Positions 25,577 to 34,363 are shown, counted from the first letter of the stretch. The stretch: 64,000 nt of DNA from Alteromonas marina (GCF_000808575.1 NZ_JWLW01000014.1:93763-157762), one strand, 5' to 3'. Notes: generated by a model from the sequence alone, not told the origin. Numbers and translations are program-made.

Positions 25577-26314
25577 ATGCACCAGTTTGACGTCAGTGTT
25601 GTTTTACCTGCTAAAAATGAAGCCAAAAACCTTTCTGCTTTGTTACGAGAAATTGCAGAAGTGGTTCCAAGTACAACGACAGAAATTATTGTTGTTGATG
25701 ACGGTAGCAGCGACGACTCCCTAGCCTTGCTGCATAACCTTTCAAGCACCTTGCCGGTAAGTTGTCGTGTCATCGTCCACCCTATGAGCTGCGGTCAAAG
25801 CACTTCGGTTTTTCACGGCGTTTTACAGGCAAAAGGAAAGTGGATCATCACCCTTGATGCTGATGGGCAAAACGATCCTGCTGATATACCGCGACTTATT
25901 CGCGCAGCTAAAGACACTAATACAGTGCACTTCTGCGTTATCGGACATCGTAAAAAGCGAAAAGATACCCCGTGGAAGCGATTTCAGTCTAAAGTTGCCA
26001 ATCGTGTTCGCCAGTGGATCCTACAAGACGACACACCAGACACGGGCTGTGGCTTGAAACTCCTCCCAAGAAGTACCTTTTTACTTTTGCCCTACTTCGA
26101 CCATATGCACCGATATATCCCCGCTTTAACTAAAAGGCTTGGGGGAGAAGTGGTATGTGTATCGGTCAATCATCGCGCGCGTTTAGAAGGTAAATCAAAT
26201 TACACAGCGTGGAATCGTGGCTGGGCAGGGATCATCGATATGCTTGGCGTCAGATGGCTAATGTACAGAAATAAGCTTAATCAAATTGCCAGCGGAATGG
26301 GTCATGAAGACTAA
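25577..26314 (+). CDS. Family 2 glycosyltransferase (dolichyl-phosphate-sugar synthase type)
   Basis: 245 residues, GT-A fold: FDVSVVLPAKNEAKNLSALL, the nucleotide-binding IIVVDDGSSDDS and the metal-binding WIITLDADGQNDP. It lacks the C-terminal membrane helices of ArnC, as in DPM1-like enzymes. It likely transfers a sugar to a polyprenyl phosphate. It heads an operon with a VTT-domain protein and an ArnT-like transferase (overlaps of 11 and 4 bp), which suggests the three work in sequence. The sugar is unknown. Confidence 0.9.
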   Translation: MHQFDVSVVLPAKNEAKNLSALLREIAEVVPSTTTEIIVVDDGSSDDSLALLHNLSSTLPVSCRVIVHPMSCGQSTSVFHGVLQAKGKWIITLDADGQNDPADIPRLIRAAKDTNTVHFCVIGHRKKRKDTPWKRFQSKVANRVRQWILQDDTPDTGCGLKLLPRSTFLLLPYFDHMHRYIPALTKRLGGEVVCVSVNHRARLEGKSNYTAWNRGWAGIIDMLGVRWLMYRNKLNQIASGMGHED

Positions 26315-26981
26315 TCTTCGCCGCCTCAAGAGCTTCATACAGTTTTTCATCGGGGCAGCAAGCATCGCGCTTATCTGCTATGTGTCGCTTGAAGTCACTG
26401 GTGAAGTATGGAAGCACGGTGATGATACAGATTGGTTGAATGCCTATATTTCAAATTTAAATTGGCAATCGCTGTGCATGATACTGAGTGGTTGTGTTGT
26501 ACTTTTAACCATGGGCTTTCCCCGTCAGGCTGTCAGTTTTTTTTGCGGAGTGGGCTTTGGCGCATTGCAGGGAGGGTTAATTGCTTTGTTGCTAACGGTA
26601 TTGTCTGCATGTATCGCCTATGCATTAGCAAATGGCCCTCTGCGCTCACTTGCCGTCCGTCTTTTAGGTACAAAATTAAAGCCTGTTGAAAACAAACTGG
26701 CCAAGCGAAGTTTTCGCAATGTGCTAATTGTTCGTTTATTCCCTGTTGGCTCCAACCTAATCACAAACGCCGTCGCAGGTGTGCTAAGCGTTCCGTTTGT
26801 CCCGTTTATTGCTGCAAGTGCAATCGGCTTTGCGCCTCAAACTTTTTTATTTACCTTGCTTGGAAGCGGTTCACGATTTGTCAGCTCCCTCGAACAGCCT
26901 TTACAAATTGGTGGCTTAATCATTAGCCTTCTTCTACTTCTATCCTTATCAGGCATTGCTCGTAGGAGTGAGCCGTCGTGA
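26304..26981 (+). CDS. TVP38/TMEM64-family (VTT-domain) membrane protein
   Basis: 225 residues with about five hydrophobic segments and the VTT/SNARE-associated signature region (FFCGVGFGALQGGLIALLLT, then FRNVLIVRLFPVGSNLITNA and FAPQTFLFTLLGSG). Related DedA/VTT proteins are proposed lipid scramblases, including for undecaprenyl phosphate. The start is the ATG at 26304, which overlaps the end of the glycosyltransferase gene. Between a lipid-sugar synthase and an ArnT-like transferase, a flippase-like role for the carrier is a reasonable inference. Confidence 0.87.
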   Translation: MKTNLRRLKSFIQFFIGAASIALICYVSLEVTGEVWKHGDDTDWLNAYISNLNWQSLCMILSGCVVLLTMGFPRQAVSFFCGVGFGALQGGLIALLLTVLSACIAYALANGPLRSLAVRLLGTKLKPVENKLAKRSFRNVLIVRLFPVGSNLITNAVAGVLSVPFVPFIAASAIGFAPQTFLFTLLGSGSRFVSSLEQPLQIGGLIISLLLLLSLSGIARRSEPS

Positions 26982-28792
26982 GGCTTGTGCTTAATTCGAA
27001 TAGCCATGTATCTACCCTGTTCTTTTTTGCCTGTGCTCTGATATTTGTTGGTCTGGGTTTCAGAGATGCTTGGCCCCCCGATGAGCCTCGATTTGCCTTA
27101 GTCGCAAAAGAGATGGTGAACAGCGGACAGTGGCTTGTGCCCATGCGCGGTGGCGAAATTTATCCAGACAAGCCCCCTGTGTTTATGTGGTGTATTGCCT
27201 TCTTTTACCTTATTACGGGTAGCCTAAAGGTGGCTATGCTCCTGCCTAACGCTATCGCAAGCCTTGTCACTTTGGGGTTAACCTACAAGCTATCGCTAAG
27301 ACTTGCCAATGAAAAAGCGGCAATGTTGAGTATGCTCGTACTTCTACTGAGCCCTCAGTTTCTTATTCAAGCCAAATTCGCTCAAATAGATGCCCTTGTC
27401 GCCTGCTTTATTTGGGTTGGCGTCTACGGACTCATTCAGCACTTTTATGTGCATGTTAATTGGCGGTGGTACTTTGCAGCATGGTTCTTTATGGGGCTTG
27501 GGATCATAACCAAAGGCGTTGGCTTTTTACCTGTTCTTTTATTTATCCCCATTGCATTTTTCGCATTTACCAGCGGCTCACATCGCGGCAAGTGGTCATT
27601 GCGCATGTTGTTTGGCCCCTTAATCATGCTATCAGTTGTGGCGATGTGGCTTGCACCTCTGCTTTATCTTGGTTTGATAAAACAAGAGCCTCAAATACAA
27701 CAATACTTGTCGAACATTTTGTTTAAACAAACGGCTGAGCGATATGCCAATGCCTGGCACCACATAGAGCCCTGGTATTACTATATTGTTGAAGTTATTC
27801 CTGTATTTTGGATAACTCCAATTGCCATACTTGTATCAAAAGCTAAGTCGTTAAAAGATGTACTTACTCACACCCCCGCTTACTCATCGCTGTTTATATG
27901 GGTAATGTTGGTTGTCATTTTCTTTAGTATCAGCCCAGGTAAACGTGGTGTTTATGTGCTACCGGCACTGCCTGCGTTGAGTATGGTTGCAGGTCTGGTA
28001 CTTGCGAATTCAACTGTATCAAGAGGGTTGGTGCTTTTTGCGCGCGCAGTTACTTCGTTAATCTCTGCCGTTTTATTGATTGCTGGCTTAGCACTGCTTT
28101 TTCACGAGCCCACCGCTGCTAAGCTGATGACGCGCTTTGACAGCGACAGCGAAACCCTTGTTTGTTTAAGCATAGTATTACTTGTACTCGGATTCGCTGG
28201 GCTTTGTACTCATATTGTCTACTATGTTTGCAATAAAAAGCGCAACGCAGGGGATGGAGAATTACTCGCCCGCCAATTACTGGCATGGCTTTTCATTTTA
28301 ACTGTAATTCCTTCCACATTCGGTGCATGGCTGCTAAACGACTACCGTACTCCCCGTATAGTCCTTCAAAATGCAGAAAGCCAAATAAGTAATATGTTGA
28401 CGAAGGATTCAACTGCCTTCGAGGTAGGGATAGTCAGCTTTAAAGAACAGTATTTGCTTTATTCACCCTTTGAAATGGCTCATTTTGGTTACCATACCCC
28501 TAAAGAAGTAGAAAACGGTACAGCGTGGGCTTGGTTGACCGATACTTCCGAGCCTTCCCGCGAGCAGACAAAGGTTTCAGGCCAGCGGGTTAGACCGCCA
28601 ATACGTCAACGCTTTTTGTTAGTTCCAAGTGACTACAAATTTCAATGTGTAGACTTATCACAAGCCACTTCACTGGGTGTAGCCCACCGTGACGAATGGT
28701 TGTTGCTTCCTGCCACTGCTGCGAACGCTACCTGTGATTTACCTGCTAATGGCCCAGTTTTTAATAGCTATGACGGCTCAGCGATTAATTAG
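26978..28792 (+). CDS. ArnT-like glycosyltransferase (PMT/GT-C superfamily)
   Basis: 604 residues. About eleven or twelve membrane helices fill the first two-thirds, followed by a soluble periplasmic C-domain. The GT-C acidic motif sits in the first periplasmic loop (RDAWPPDEPRFALVAKEMV, then GEIYPDKPPVFMW), as in ArnT, which adds aminoarabinose to lipid A. The arnA, arnB and arnD genes are not in the window, so the donor sugar may differ. The GTG start overlaps the VTT gene by 4 bp. The operator box upstream of this operon fits lipid A modification under PmrA-like control. Confidence 0.88.
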   Translation: MRLVLNSNSHVSTLFFFACALIFVGLGFRDAWPPDEPRFALVAKEMVNSGQWLVPMRGGEIYPDKPPVFMWCIAFFYLITGSLKVAMLLPNAIASLVTLGLTYKLSLRLANEKAAMLSMLVLLLSPQFLIQAKFAQIDALVACFIWVGVYGLIQHFYVHVNWRWYFAAWFFMGLGIITKGVGFLPVLLFIPIAFFAFTSGSHRGKWSLRMLFGPLIMLSVVAMWLAPLLYLGLIKQEPQIQQYLSNILFKQTAERYANAWHHIEPWYYYIVEVIPVFWITPIAILVSKAKSLKDVLTHTPAYSSLFIWVMLVVIFFSISPGKRGVYVLPALPALSMVAGLVLANSTVSRGLVLFARAVTSLISAVLLIAGLALLFHEPTAAKLMTRFDSDSETLVCLSIVLLVLGFAGLCTHIVYYVCNKKRNAGDGELLARQLLAWLFILTVIPSTFGAWLLNDYRTPRIVLQNAESQISNMLTKDSTAFEVGIVSFKEQYLLYSPFEMAHFGYHTPKEVENGTAWAWLTDTSEPSREQTKVSGQRVRPPIRQRFLLVPSDYKFQCVDLSQATSLGVAHRDEWLLLPATAANATCDLPANGPVFNSYDGSAIN

Positions 28793-28841
28793 CTTGGGCG
28801 TTTTTAACATTTTGGACTGACATTTATAAAAGTTTTTACCA

Positions 28842-28858
28842 CTTAAGGTTCTCTTAAG
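28842..28858 (+). promoter_or_regulatory. PmrA/BasR-type operator box 3
   Basis: Perfect CTTAAG-N5-CTTAAG (spacer GTTCT). It lies 34 bp before the ATG at 28893 and 46 bp before the in-frame ATG at 28905; the second distance equals that at box 1. Confidence 0.8.
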
Positions 28859-28892
28859 GTCTCGCGTAAATACTCATAACATCGCAAAACCA

Positions 28893-29648
28893 ATGAGCAT
28901 GTTTATGAGTCACGTTTTAGCTTCAGTTCCAACCCAGATTGCTAGTCAGCAATCTGCGATTGTCTCAAAGGAAAAGCCCGCTATAACCTTTATCGCGGCA
29001 AAACATGGACATAATGCCCGCCGCCGTATTGAAGCGTTTATAGCGAGTGGTTTTAAAGCTCGCTACAACGCACGAGTAACTTCCTTTATGCCTATGCTGT
29101 TTGCTCTTGAAGCTAAGGGAGTTAAAGCCGCCGCAGGCGCAAGGTTTGCCGCCTATGATGGTCAGTATAATTCTCTTTTTATAGAGCAATACCTTAACAC
29201 TTCGGTAGAAACTGCCCTCACCCTACAAGGGATAACCGTAAACAGAGCGCATATTGCTGAAGTTGGTAACCTTTTTAGCAGTGCATCGCGCTATACCCTC
29301 CCCTTGTTATTTGCCCTGTTCTTCGTTTTAAAACGATGTGGTAGCAAATATCTGGTTTTCAGTGCGACCTCACAGCTTACCTCTTTACTCATGGGCGCGG
29401 GTATTCAACTGCTCCCCCTTGTTAAAGCCGAGGTATCAAAACTTAAAGGGAATAGCGACGACTGGGGCACCTATTACGACACGGCTCCTCAGGTTACTGC
29501 CCTGTCGCTAAATCACGTAACCCAACACATAATTGGCTGCCCTGAACTTAATGCTCATTACCAACGTGCAATTGAGCTTATTTCCGCAAATGTGGATGCG
29601 TTAACGCAAAATATCTGCACAAAAAAGGAAACAGCGTATGTTGCTTAA
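28893..29648 (+). CDS. Thermostable-hemolysin-family protein
   Basis: 251 residues (247 if the ATG at 28905 is used, which sits better relative to the operator). It matches the T_hemolysin family known from Vibrio: NARRRIEAFIASGFKARYNA, then SFMPMLFALEAKGVKAAAGA, LFIEQYLNTSVETAL and the hallmark IAEVGNLFSSA. There is no signal peptide. Despite the name, the fold and the company of ligase, oxidase and SDR genes suggest an acyl- or aminoacyl-transferase-like enzyme; that is inference. It is the first gene of the operon under box 3 and overlaps the ligase gene by 11 bp. Confidence 0.85.
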   Translation: MSMFMSHVLASVPTQIASQQSAIVSKEKPAITFIAAKHGHNARRRIEAFIASGFKARYNARVTSFMPMLFALEAKGVKAAAGARFAAYDGQYNSLFIEQYLNTSVETALTLQGITVNRAHIAEVGNLFSSASRYTLPLLFALFFVLKRCGSKYLVFSATSQLTSLLMGAGIQLLPLVKAEVSKLKGNSDDWGTYYDTAPQVTALSLNHVTQHIIGCPELNAHYQRAIELISANVDALTQNICTKKETAYVA

Positions 29649-31152
29649 TCAGTATATAAACGGGCATGACGATGACGTTGCGCTTAAATGCAAAGACGGT
29701 TCAATGACTTACCGCGCCCTTTTGAGCGCCGTCGAGAACCTCGCAAGCTGGATAACAAACCACAATGTCGAGAGGGTCGGCATTGCCTTTGACAATAGCT
29801 TTGCATGGGTGATTGCTGATTTAGCCTGCCAACAGGCTAACGTTTGCTGCGTCCCCGTTCCGCTATTTTTTACCGCTTCCCAACAAGAACATGTATTAAA
29901 TGAGAGCCAGTGTCACTTTTTATTGACCAATCGCGGTGGTGAACTAAGTGAATGGAGTGAGTCACCGGCTGTTCTTGATAGCGAAAACGACATTGTCGCT
30001 CATCCACTCAAACATGACTCTCGTGTATACACACCTGTAGGAACCAATAAAATAACCTTTACTTCTGGCTCTACGGGCTCACCGAAAGGCGTGTGCCTGT
30101 CAACTGAATCGCAATGGAAAGTTGCCCATTCTATTGAGCGCGCTGTTCAACCAGAAATAGTGAACCACCTGTGTTTATTGCCATTGTCTACCCTACTTGA
30201 AAATATTGCAGGTGTTTACGCCCCTCTGTACCACGGCGGCACGGTTTATTTAGCCACGGCATCTGAGCGCGGATTTCAAGGAAGCAAACTCGTCAATCCA
30301 AACGCACTGCTGTCACTGATAGACCGCGTTCAACCATCGTCTGTGATTTTGGTGCCCGACTTGCTAATGGTGCTAGTACAGGCATGTAATCAGGGCTGGA
30401 CACCACCTTCATCACTAATGTTCATTGCTGTTGGCGGTGCACATGTAGCGCCCACTTTGCTGGCGCAAGCTCAAGCGAAGGGACTACCAGTATTTGAAGG
30501 TTATGGCTTATCTGAAGCGGTATCAGTATCAACATTGAACACGCCCAATTGCAATACGATGGGCAGTGCCGGAAAAACGCTTGGTCATAATCAACTGCAC
30601 ATCGAAGAGGGTGAAATTGTAGTTACAGGCAACCACTTTCTGGGCTATCTGAATCAACCTTCCTCATTTTATCCGACCCAGGTCAGAACCGGCGATTTAG
30701 GCTTTTTTTCTGACAACACACTTACGCTGAATGGGCGTATAAAAAACATAATGGTGAACAGCTTTGGCAGAAATGTATCGCCAGAGTGGATTGAATCTTT
30801 ACTGCTGGGAACAGGACTGTTTAGGCAGGCTTTGGTGTATTGCGAAGCTAAACCCTACTGTGTCGCGCTCCTCGTACCCGCTTCCAATACTATTTCTAAT
30901 ACACAGATTCAAAGCACCGTGGCGCTTATCAATAAGCAGTTACCTGACTATGCGCAAGTTGTTAATTTCGCCACCATCGGTCTTTGTACGCCAGAAAACC
31001 AACTGCTTACCCCAACGGGAAAACTGAAGCGTGACGCAATAATTGCCCGCTACGCGACTGACTTAGACATGCTCTACCAAGGCCAAGACCAACACCAGTA
31101 CAGCGTTCAAAGTACAACAGCATTTTCTTCTCAATTTGTTATCAAGGAATAA
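29638..31152 (+). CDS. AMP-forming acyl/aryl-acid ligase (ANL superfamily)
   Basis: 504 residues. Adenylation motifs are ITFTSGSTGSPKGVCLS, GYGLSEAVSVST, VRTGDLGFF and GRIKNIMVNSFGRNVSPEWI, with the catalytic C-terminal Lys in LTPTGKLKRDAI. It should activate a carboxylic acid as acyl-AMP and pass it to CoA or a carrier. The substrate cannot be read from sequence, and no carrier-protein gene is adjacent. The gene overlaps its upstream neighbour by 11 bp and the oxidase gene begins 3 bp after it, so the three are tightly coupled. Confidence 0.92.
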   Translation: MLLNQYINGHDDDVALKCKDGSMTYRALLSAVENLASWITNHNVERVGIAFDNSFAWVIADLACQQANVCCVPVPLFFTASQQEHVLNESQCHFLLTNRGGELSEWSESPAVLDSENDIVAHPLKHDSRVYTPVGTNKITFTSGSTGSPKGVCLSTESQWKVAHSIERAVQPEIVNHLCLLPLSTLLENIAGVYAPLYHGGTVYLATASERGFQGSKLVNPNALLSLIDRVQPSSVILVPDLLMVLVQACNQGWTPPSSLMFIAVGGAHVAPTLLAQAQAKGLPVFEGYGLSEAVSVSTLNTPNCNTMGSAGKTLGHNQLHIEEGEIVVTGNHFLGYLNQPSSFYPTQVRTGDLGFFSDNTLTLNGRIKNIMVNSFGRNVSPEWIESLLLGTGLFRQALVYCEAKPYCVALLVPASNTISNTQIQSTVALINKQLPDYAQVVNFATIGLCTPENQLLTPTGKLKRDAIIARYATDLDMLYQGQDQHQYSVQSTTAFSSQFVIKE

Positions 31153-31155
31153 TTT

Positions 31156-31827
31156 ATGAATTTCTATCAGCAACTTCAAAGCAACACCGAACATGCCAGA
31201 CAGTCATTCTTACAGGCGCCGATTATACAACGCTGCTTTAACGGTGATTTTAACCTAAACGACTATATTGCCTTTCTTCAACAGGCTTATCATCACGTTA
31301 AGTTTACTGTACCCCTGCTTATGGCTACAGGTGCCAAACTCAACGAAGATAAGGAATGGCTAAGAGAAGCAATTGGTGAATACATTGAAGAAGAAATGGG
31401 TCACCAAGAGTGGATCCTTAACGACCTTGCAGCCTGTGGCGTTGATAAAGAACAGGCGAGGAAAAGTCAGCCTGCACCCGCCACTGAATTAATGGTTGCC
31501 TATGCTTTTGATGCAATAGCACGCAAAAGCCCACTGTATTTTTTTGGCATGGTATTCGTTTTAGAGGGCACAAGTATTGCGCTTGCCGACGCGGCTGCAA
31601 AACAAATCAAAGACAAGTTATCTCTGCCTAAATCAGCGTTTAAATACCTTACCTCTCACGGTGCGCTAGACCAAGAGCACATTGTTTTCTTTGAAGGGCT
31701 TATGAACAAAATTACTGACCCCAAAGAGCAGCAAATGATCATTCACAGCGCGAACATGTTTTATCGCTTATACGGAGATATCTTTCGCGAATTAACACCT
31801 GAACACGGTTTGGAACAGGTTGCTTGA
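31156..31827 (+). CDS. Haem-oxygenase-like di-metal oxidase (iron-containing redox enzyme family)
   Basis: 223 residues, all helical, with the ligand pattern of haem-oxygenase-like di-metal oxidases: Glu75 and Glu80, His83 (EEEMGHQEW), Glu137 (FVLEGTS), His168, Asp172 and His175 (SHGALDQEH). Relatives include UndA, BesC and CADD, which oxidise fatty acids, amino acids or themselves. Next to an acyl ligase and an SDR, oxidation of an activated or free acid is plausible, but the reaction is unknown. A TenA or PqqC role is unlikely from the context. Confidence 0.85.
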   Translation: MNFYQQLQSNTEHARQSFLQAPIIQRCFNGDFNLNDYIAFLQQAYHHVKFTVPLLMATGAKLNEDKEWLREAIGEYIEEEMGHQEWILNDLAACGVDKEQARKSQPAPATELMVAYAFDAIARKSPLYFFGMVFVLEGTSIALADAAAKQIKDKLSLPKSAFKYLTSHGALDQEHIVFFEGLMNKITDPKEQQMIIHSANMFYRLYGDIFRELTPEHGLEQVA

Positions 31828-31836
31828 ATTCAAGGG

Positions 31837-31866
31837 TTTACCTCTGGTGCTTATCCCCGAGGTAAA
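31837..31866 (+). other. Hairpin inside the hemolysin-ligase-oxidase operon
   Basis: TTTACCTC (31837-31844) pairs with GAGGTAAA (31859-31866) in the 64-bp gap before the SDR gene. No U-run follows. It may stabilise or attenuate the transcript. Confidence 0.4.
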
Positions 31867-31891
31867 TTGCTAATACGTTAAGGTAAATACA

Positions 31892-32737
31892 ATGAATATT
31901 CAGTGGCGTAATCAAGTGGTACTTCTTACAGGTGCAACTGGCGGTATTGGTCAAGCAATAGCCAAGGCGCTTGATGAAAAAGGCGCGCACATTATCCTAA
32001 CTGGTAGAAGTAAGGCGAAGCTCGAACAGCTGCAACAAAATTTAACCCTTCATCATACTGCTATTGTGGCTGACATTACGTCAGATGAAGGCAGAGATAG
32101 AGTAGTAAGTGCCTGCCAACGACTTCCTTTAAGTATTCTGGTTAACAATGCTGGCATTACCTATGTGGGCGAGTTTGATGGCACCCCAATCGAGTCAATT
32201 GTGTCGACAAATATGCTGGCCCCGATGCTACTAACCCAACGCCTACTGCCGTTACTCGAACGTAGACCGTCTGCGCACGTCGTGAATGTAGGCTCAGCTT
32301 TTGGGAGCATAGGTTTTGCTGCGCACGGAACCTACTGCGCAACTAAATTCGCTTTGAAAGGCTGGACGGAAGCGATGCACAGGGAATTCAGCGATAGCAA
32401 AATTAAATTTCACTATCTAGCGCCACGCGCAACGCGTACCGATATAAATGACGATCGCGCTAATGCGCTAAATGAGGCATTGGGCAACCAGACAGACGAG
32501 CCTGATGCAGTAGCACAAGCATTCATTAAACAGTTAGAAAACAATTTGCCAAGGGTCGCGCTCGGACGTGCTGAACGCTTTTTTGCCAAGCTTAACGCGC
32601 TAGTTCCCAGTGTTGTTGACAATGCGTTGGCAAAGAAACTTCCAACAATTAAACGCTATGCCTTTCAAAAAACGCAATCACAAGACAAACAGACCAGCGC
32701 TCAAAACGAAACCCGTCTGGGTAACAAGCTGGTTTAA
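31892..32737 (+). CDS. Short-chain dehydrogenase/reductase
   Basis: 281 residues, Rossmann fold. The cofactor motif is TGATGGIGQAIA (classical TGxxxGxG), with NNAG (ILVNNAGITYVGEF), catalytic Ser in VGSAFGS and Tyr-X3-Lys in YCATKFALKG. The extra C-terminal part (about 200-281) is basic. It probably reduces or oxidises a carbonyl or alcohol in the product of the adjacent ligase/oxidase. It lies 15 bp before a TPR gene. Confidence 0.9.
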   Translation: MNIQWRNQVVLLTGATGGIGQAIAKALDEKGAHIILTGRSKAKLEQLQQNLTLHHTAIVADITSDEGRDRVVSACQRLPLSILVNNAGITYVGEFDGTPIESIVSTNMLAPMLLTQRLLPLLERRPSAHVVNVGSAFGSIGFAAHGTYCATKFALKGWTEAMHREFSDSKIKFHYLAPRATRTDINDDRANALNEALGNQTDEPDAVAQAFIKQLENNLPRVALGRAERFFAKLNALVPSVVDNALAKKLPTIKRYAFQKTQSQDKQTSAQNETRLGNKLV

Positions 32738-32752
32738 CACGAGGACATTATC

Positions 32753-33454
32753 ATGAAGAAATTAACCACGCTTAGCACCACGGTAATTCTGGGACTCGGT
32801 TTGGCATTAAGTAATACTGCTTTGGCTCAAGCTAACGAAGTCACAGAAAGTACAGCGCCGACATCAGCCTTAAGCGAAACGGCTACCAGCCCTTTAAAGA
32901 CACTTCAGCATCAGTGGGCACATATTAACTATGAACTTGATGATGCAGAAAAGGAAAAAGCATTCGTCGCCCTTATTAATACCGCTAAATCTTTCGTAAA
33001 GGCAGAACCCAATAACCCTGAGCTATTGATTTGGCAAGGCATAATTCAATCCAGTACAGCCGGTGCCAAGGGGGGACTTGGTGCTCTGGACTACGCAAAG
33101 GATGCGCGTAAGAGCTTCGAACATGCAATGCAACTAGATGAAAATGCACTCTCGGGCTCAGCGATGACCAGTCTAGGCGTGCTGTACCATAAGCTTCCGG
33201 GTTGGCCTATTAGCTTTGGTAACGACAAAAAAGCTGAGAAATTGCTGAAGCATGCACTTGAAATAAACCCTGACGGGATAGACCCCAACTATTTCTACGC
33301 CGAGTACTTGTTCGATAATGGTAAATACGAGCAAGCGCTCAAGTTTGCCAAGAAAGCGCTCGACGCCCCAGCGCGCGCAGATCGCCCTATTGCAGATTCA
33401 GGTCGCAAAAGAGAGATCGCTTTATTGGAAGCGAAAATAGCGAGAAAAAGTTAG
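32753..33454 (+). CDS. Exported TPR-like protein, copy 1
   Basis: 233 residues with a signal peptide of about 1-25 (ending ALAQA). Helical repeats cover about 45-225, including LLIWQGIIQSSTAGAKGGLG, LGVLYHKLPGWPISFGNDKK and NPDGIDPNYFYAEYLFDNGK. Parts of the last section fit TPR units. It is clearly a paralogue of the next gene. It likely acts as a periplasmic scaffold or carrier-binding protein for this operon. The specific function is unknown. Confidence 0.82.
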   Translation: MKKLTTLSTTVILGLGLALSNTALAQANEVTESTAPTSALSETATSPLKTLQHQWAHINYELDDAEKEKAFVALINTAKSFVKAEPNNPELLIWQGIIQSSTAGAKGGLGALDYAKDARKSFEHAMQLDENALSGSAMTSLGVLYHKLPGWPISFGNDKKAEKLLKHALEINPDGIDPNYFYAEYLFDNGKYEQALKFAKKALDAPARADRPIADSGRKREIALLEAKIARKS

Positions 33455-33473
33455 TCACCCCAAAAGTATACAG

Positions 33474-33507
33474 GGAAAGGCAATGCTCCTATTGCCTTTC
33501 CATTTTC
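33474..33507 (+). terminator. Rho-independent terminator of the box 3 operon
   Basis: GGAAAGGCAAT (33474-33484) pairs perfectly with ATTGCCTTTCC (33491-33501) over a six-base loop; ATTTT follows. It lies 19 bp after the stop of TPR copy 1, so copy 2 is probably transcribed separately. Confidence 0.8.
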
Positions 33508-33641
33508 AACAAGTATTAGATTTTCGCTGCAAATACCGTTAGATTAGCCGCCGATTCAACGATAATTCATAAATTACTCACAATTTCGTCGAGTTATCTC
33601 GTTTATTCCTAACTACCTCTATCTTATAAAGGCGACTTTTC

Positions 33642-34289
33642 ATGCAGAAAAAGAATTTCTTCTCTCCTTTTCTCTTTATCCTTATTACTACGTTGTCGAT
33701 ATCTAGGGTTCATGCAAGCACCCCTGATTTACTACCGTTACAACATGCGTGGGCAAAAACGAACTATGAGCTTGAAGGTGAAGCCCAATTAGAGGCATTT
33801 TCTACATTGATAGCGCAGGCGAAAGTGTTAGTCGAGCAATCAGAAAATAGCGCTGAAGCACTGACCTGGCTAGCTATCTCTCAATCAAGTACTGCAAGTG
33901 CGAAAGGCGGTTTAGGTGCCCTGGACTTTGCTGAAAGTGCGAAGGAAAACTTAGAACGTGCCATTGAAAAAGAGGAAGCGGTATTAGAGGGGACGGCACT
34001 CACTGTATTAGCGGCACTTTATCATAAAGTACCAGGCTGGCCAGTTAGCTTTGGAAGCGATAAGAAGGCAAAACAATTATTTAAGCGTGCATTGGAAATT
34101 AACCCTGAAGGTATGGACCAAAACTTCTTTTATGCTGAGTTTCTTTTCGACGATGGTGAATACGAAGAAGCCCAAGGGTTTTTAATCCGTGCTCAAAACG
34201 CGCCTGAAAAAGCCAACCGCCCTCTAGCCGATAAAAAACGCAGAGAAGAGATTGCTATACTTCAGTCAAAATTAGATAAAAAAGCATAG
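33642..34289 (+). CDS. Exported TPR-like protein, copy 2
   Basis: 215 residues with a signal peptide of about 1-25 (ending VHA before STPDL). It is collinear with copy 1 over almost its whole length: shared SSTASAKGGLGALDFAESA, LYHKVPGWPVSFGSDKKA, NPEGMDQNFFYAEFLFDDG and the NRPLAD block. It stands beyond the operon terminator and has no CTTAAG box of its own. It probably arose by tandem duplication and then diverged, mostly in the N-terminal third. Confidence 0.82.
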   Translation: MQKKNFFSPFLFILITTLSISRVHASTPDLLPLQHAWAKTNYELEGEAQLEAFSTLIAQAKVLVEQSENSAEALTWLAISQSSTASAKGGLGALDFAESAKENLERAIEKEEAVLEGTALTVLAALYHKVPGWPVSFGSDKKAKQLFKRALEINPEGMDQNFFYAEFLFDDGEYEEAQGFLIRAQNAPEKANRPLADKKRREEIAILQSKLDKKA

Positions 34290-34363
34290 TATCATTTGCT
34301 TTATGCGGGGCTATCGCGCGTCGCTAATGAGTTCGAAATAAGCAATATCCCCGCTTTTTGCGT

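Noticed and set aside
28893..29648. Calling the hemolysin-family protein a secreted toxin
   Set aside because: There is no signal peptide, and the operon partners are biosynthetic enzymes; the family name alone does not justify a toxin call.
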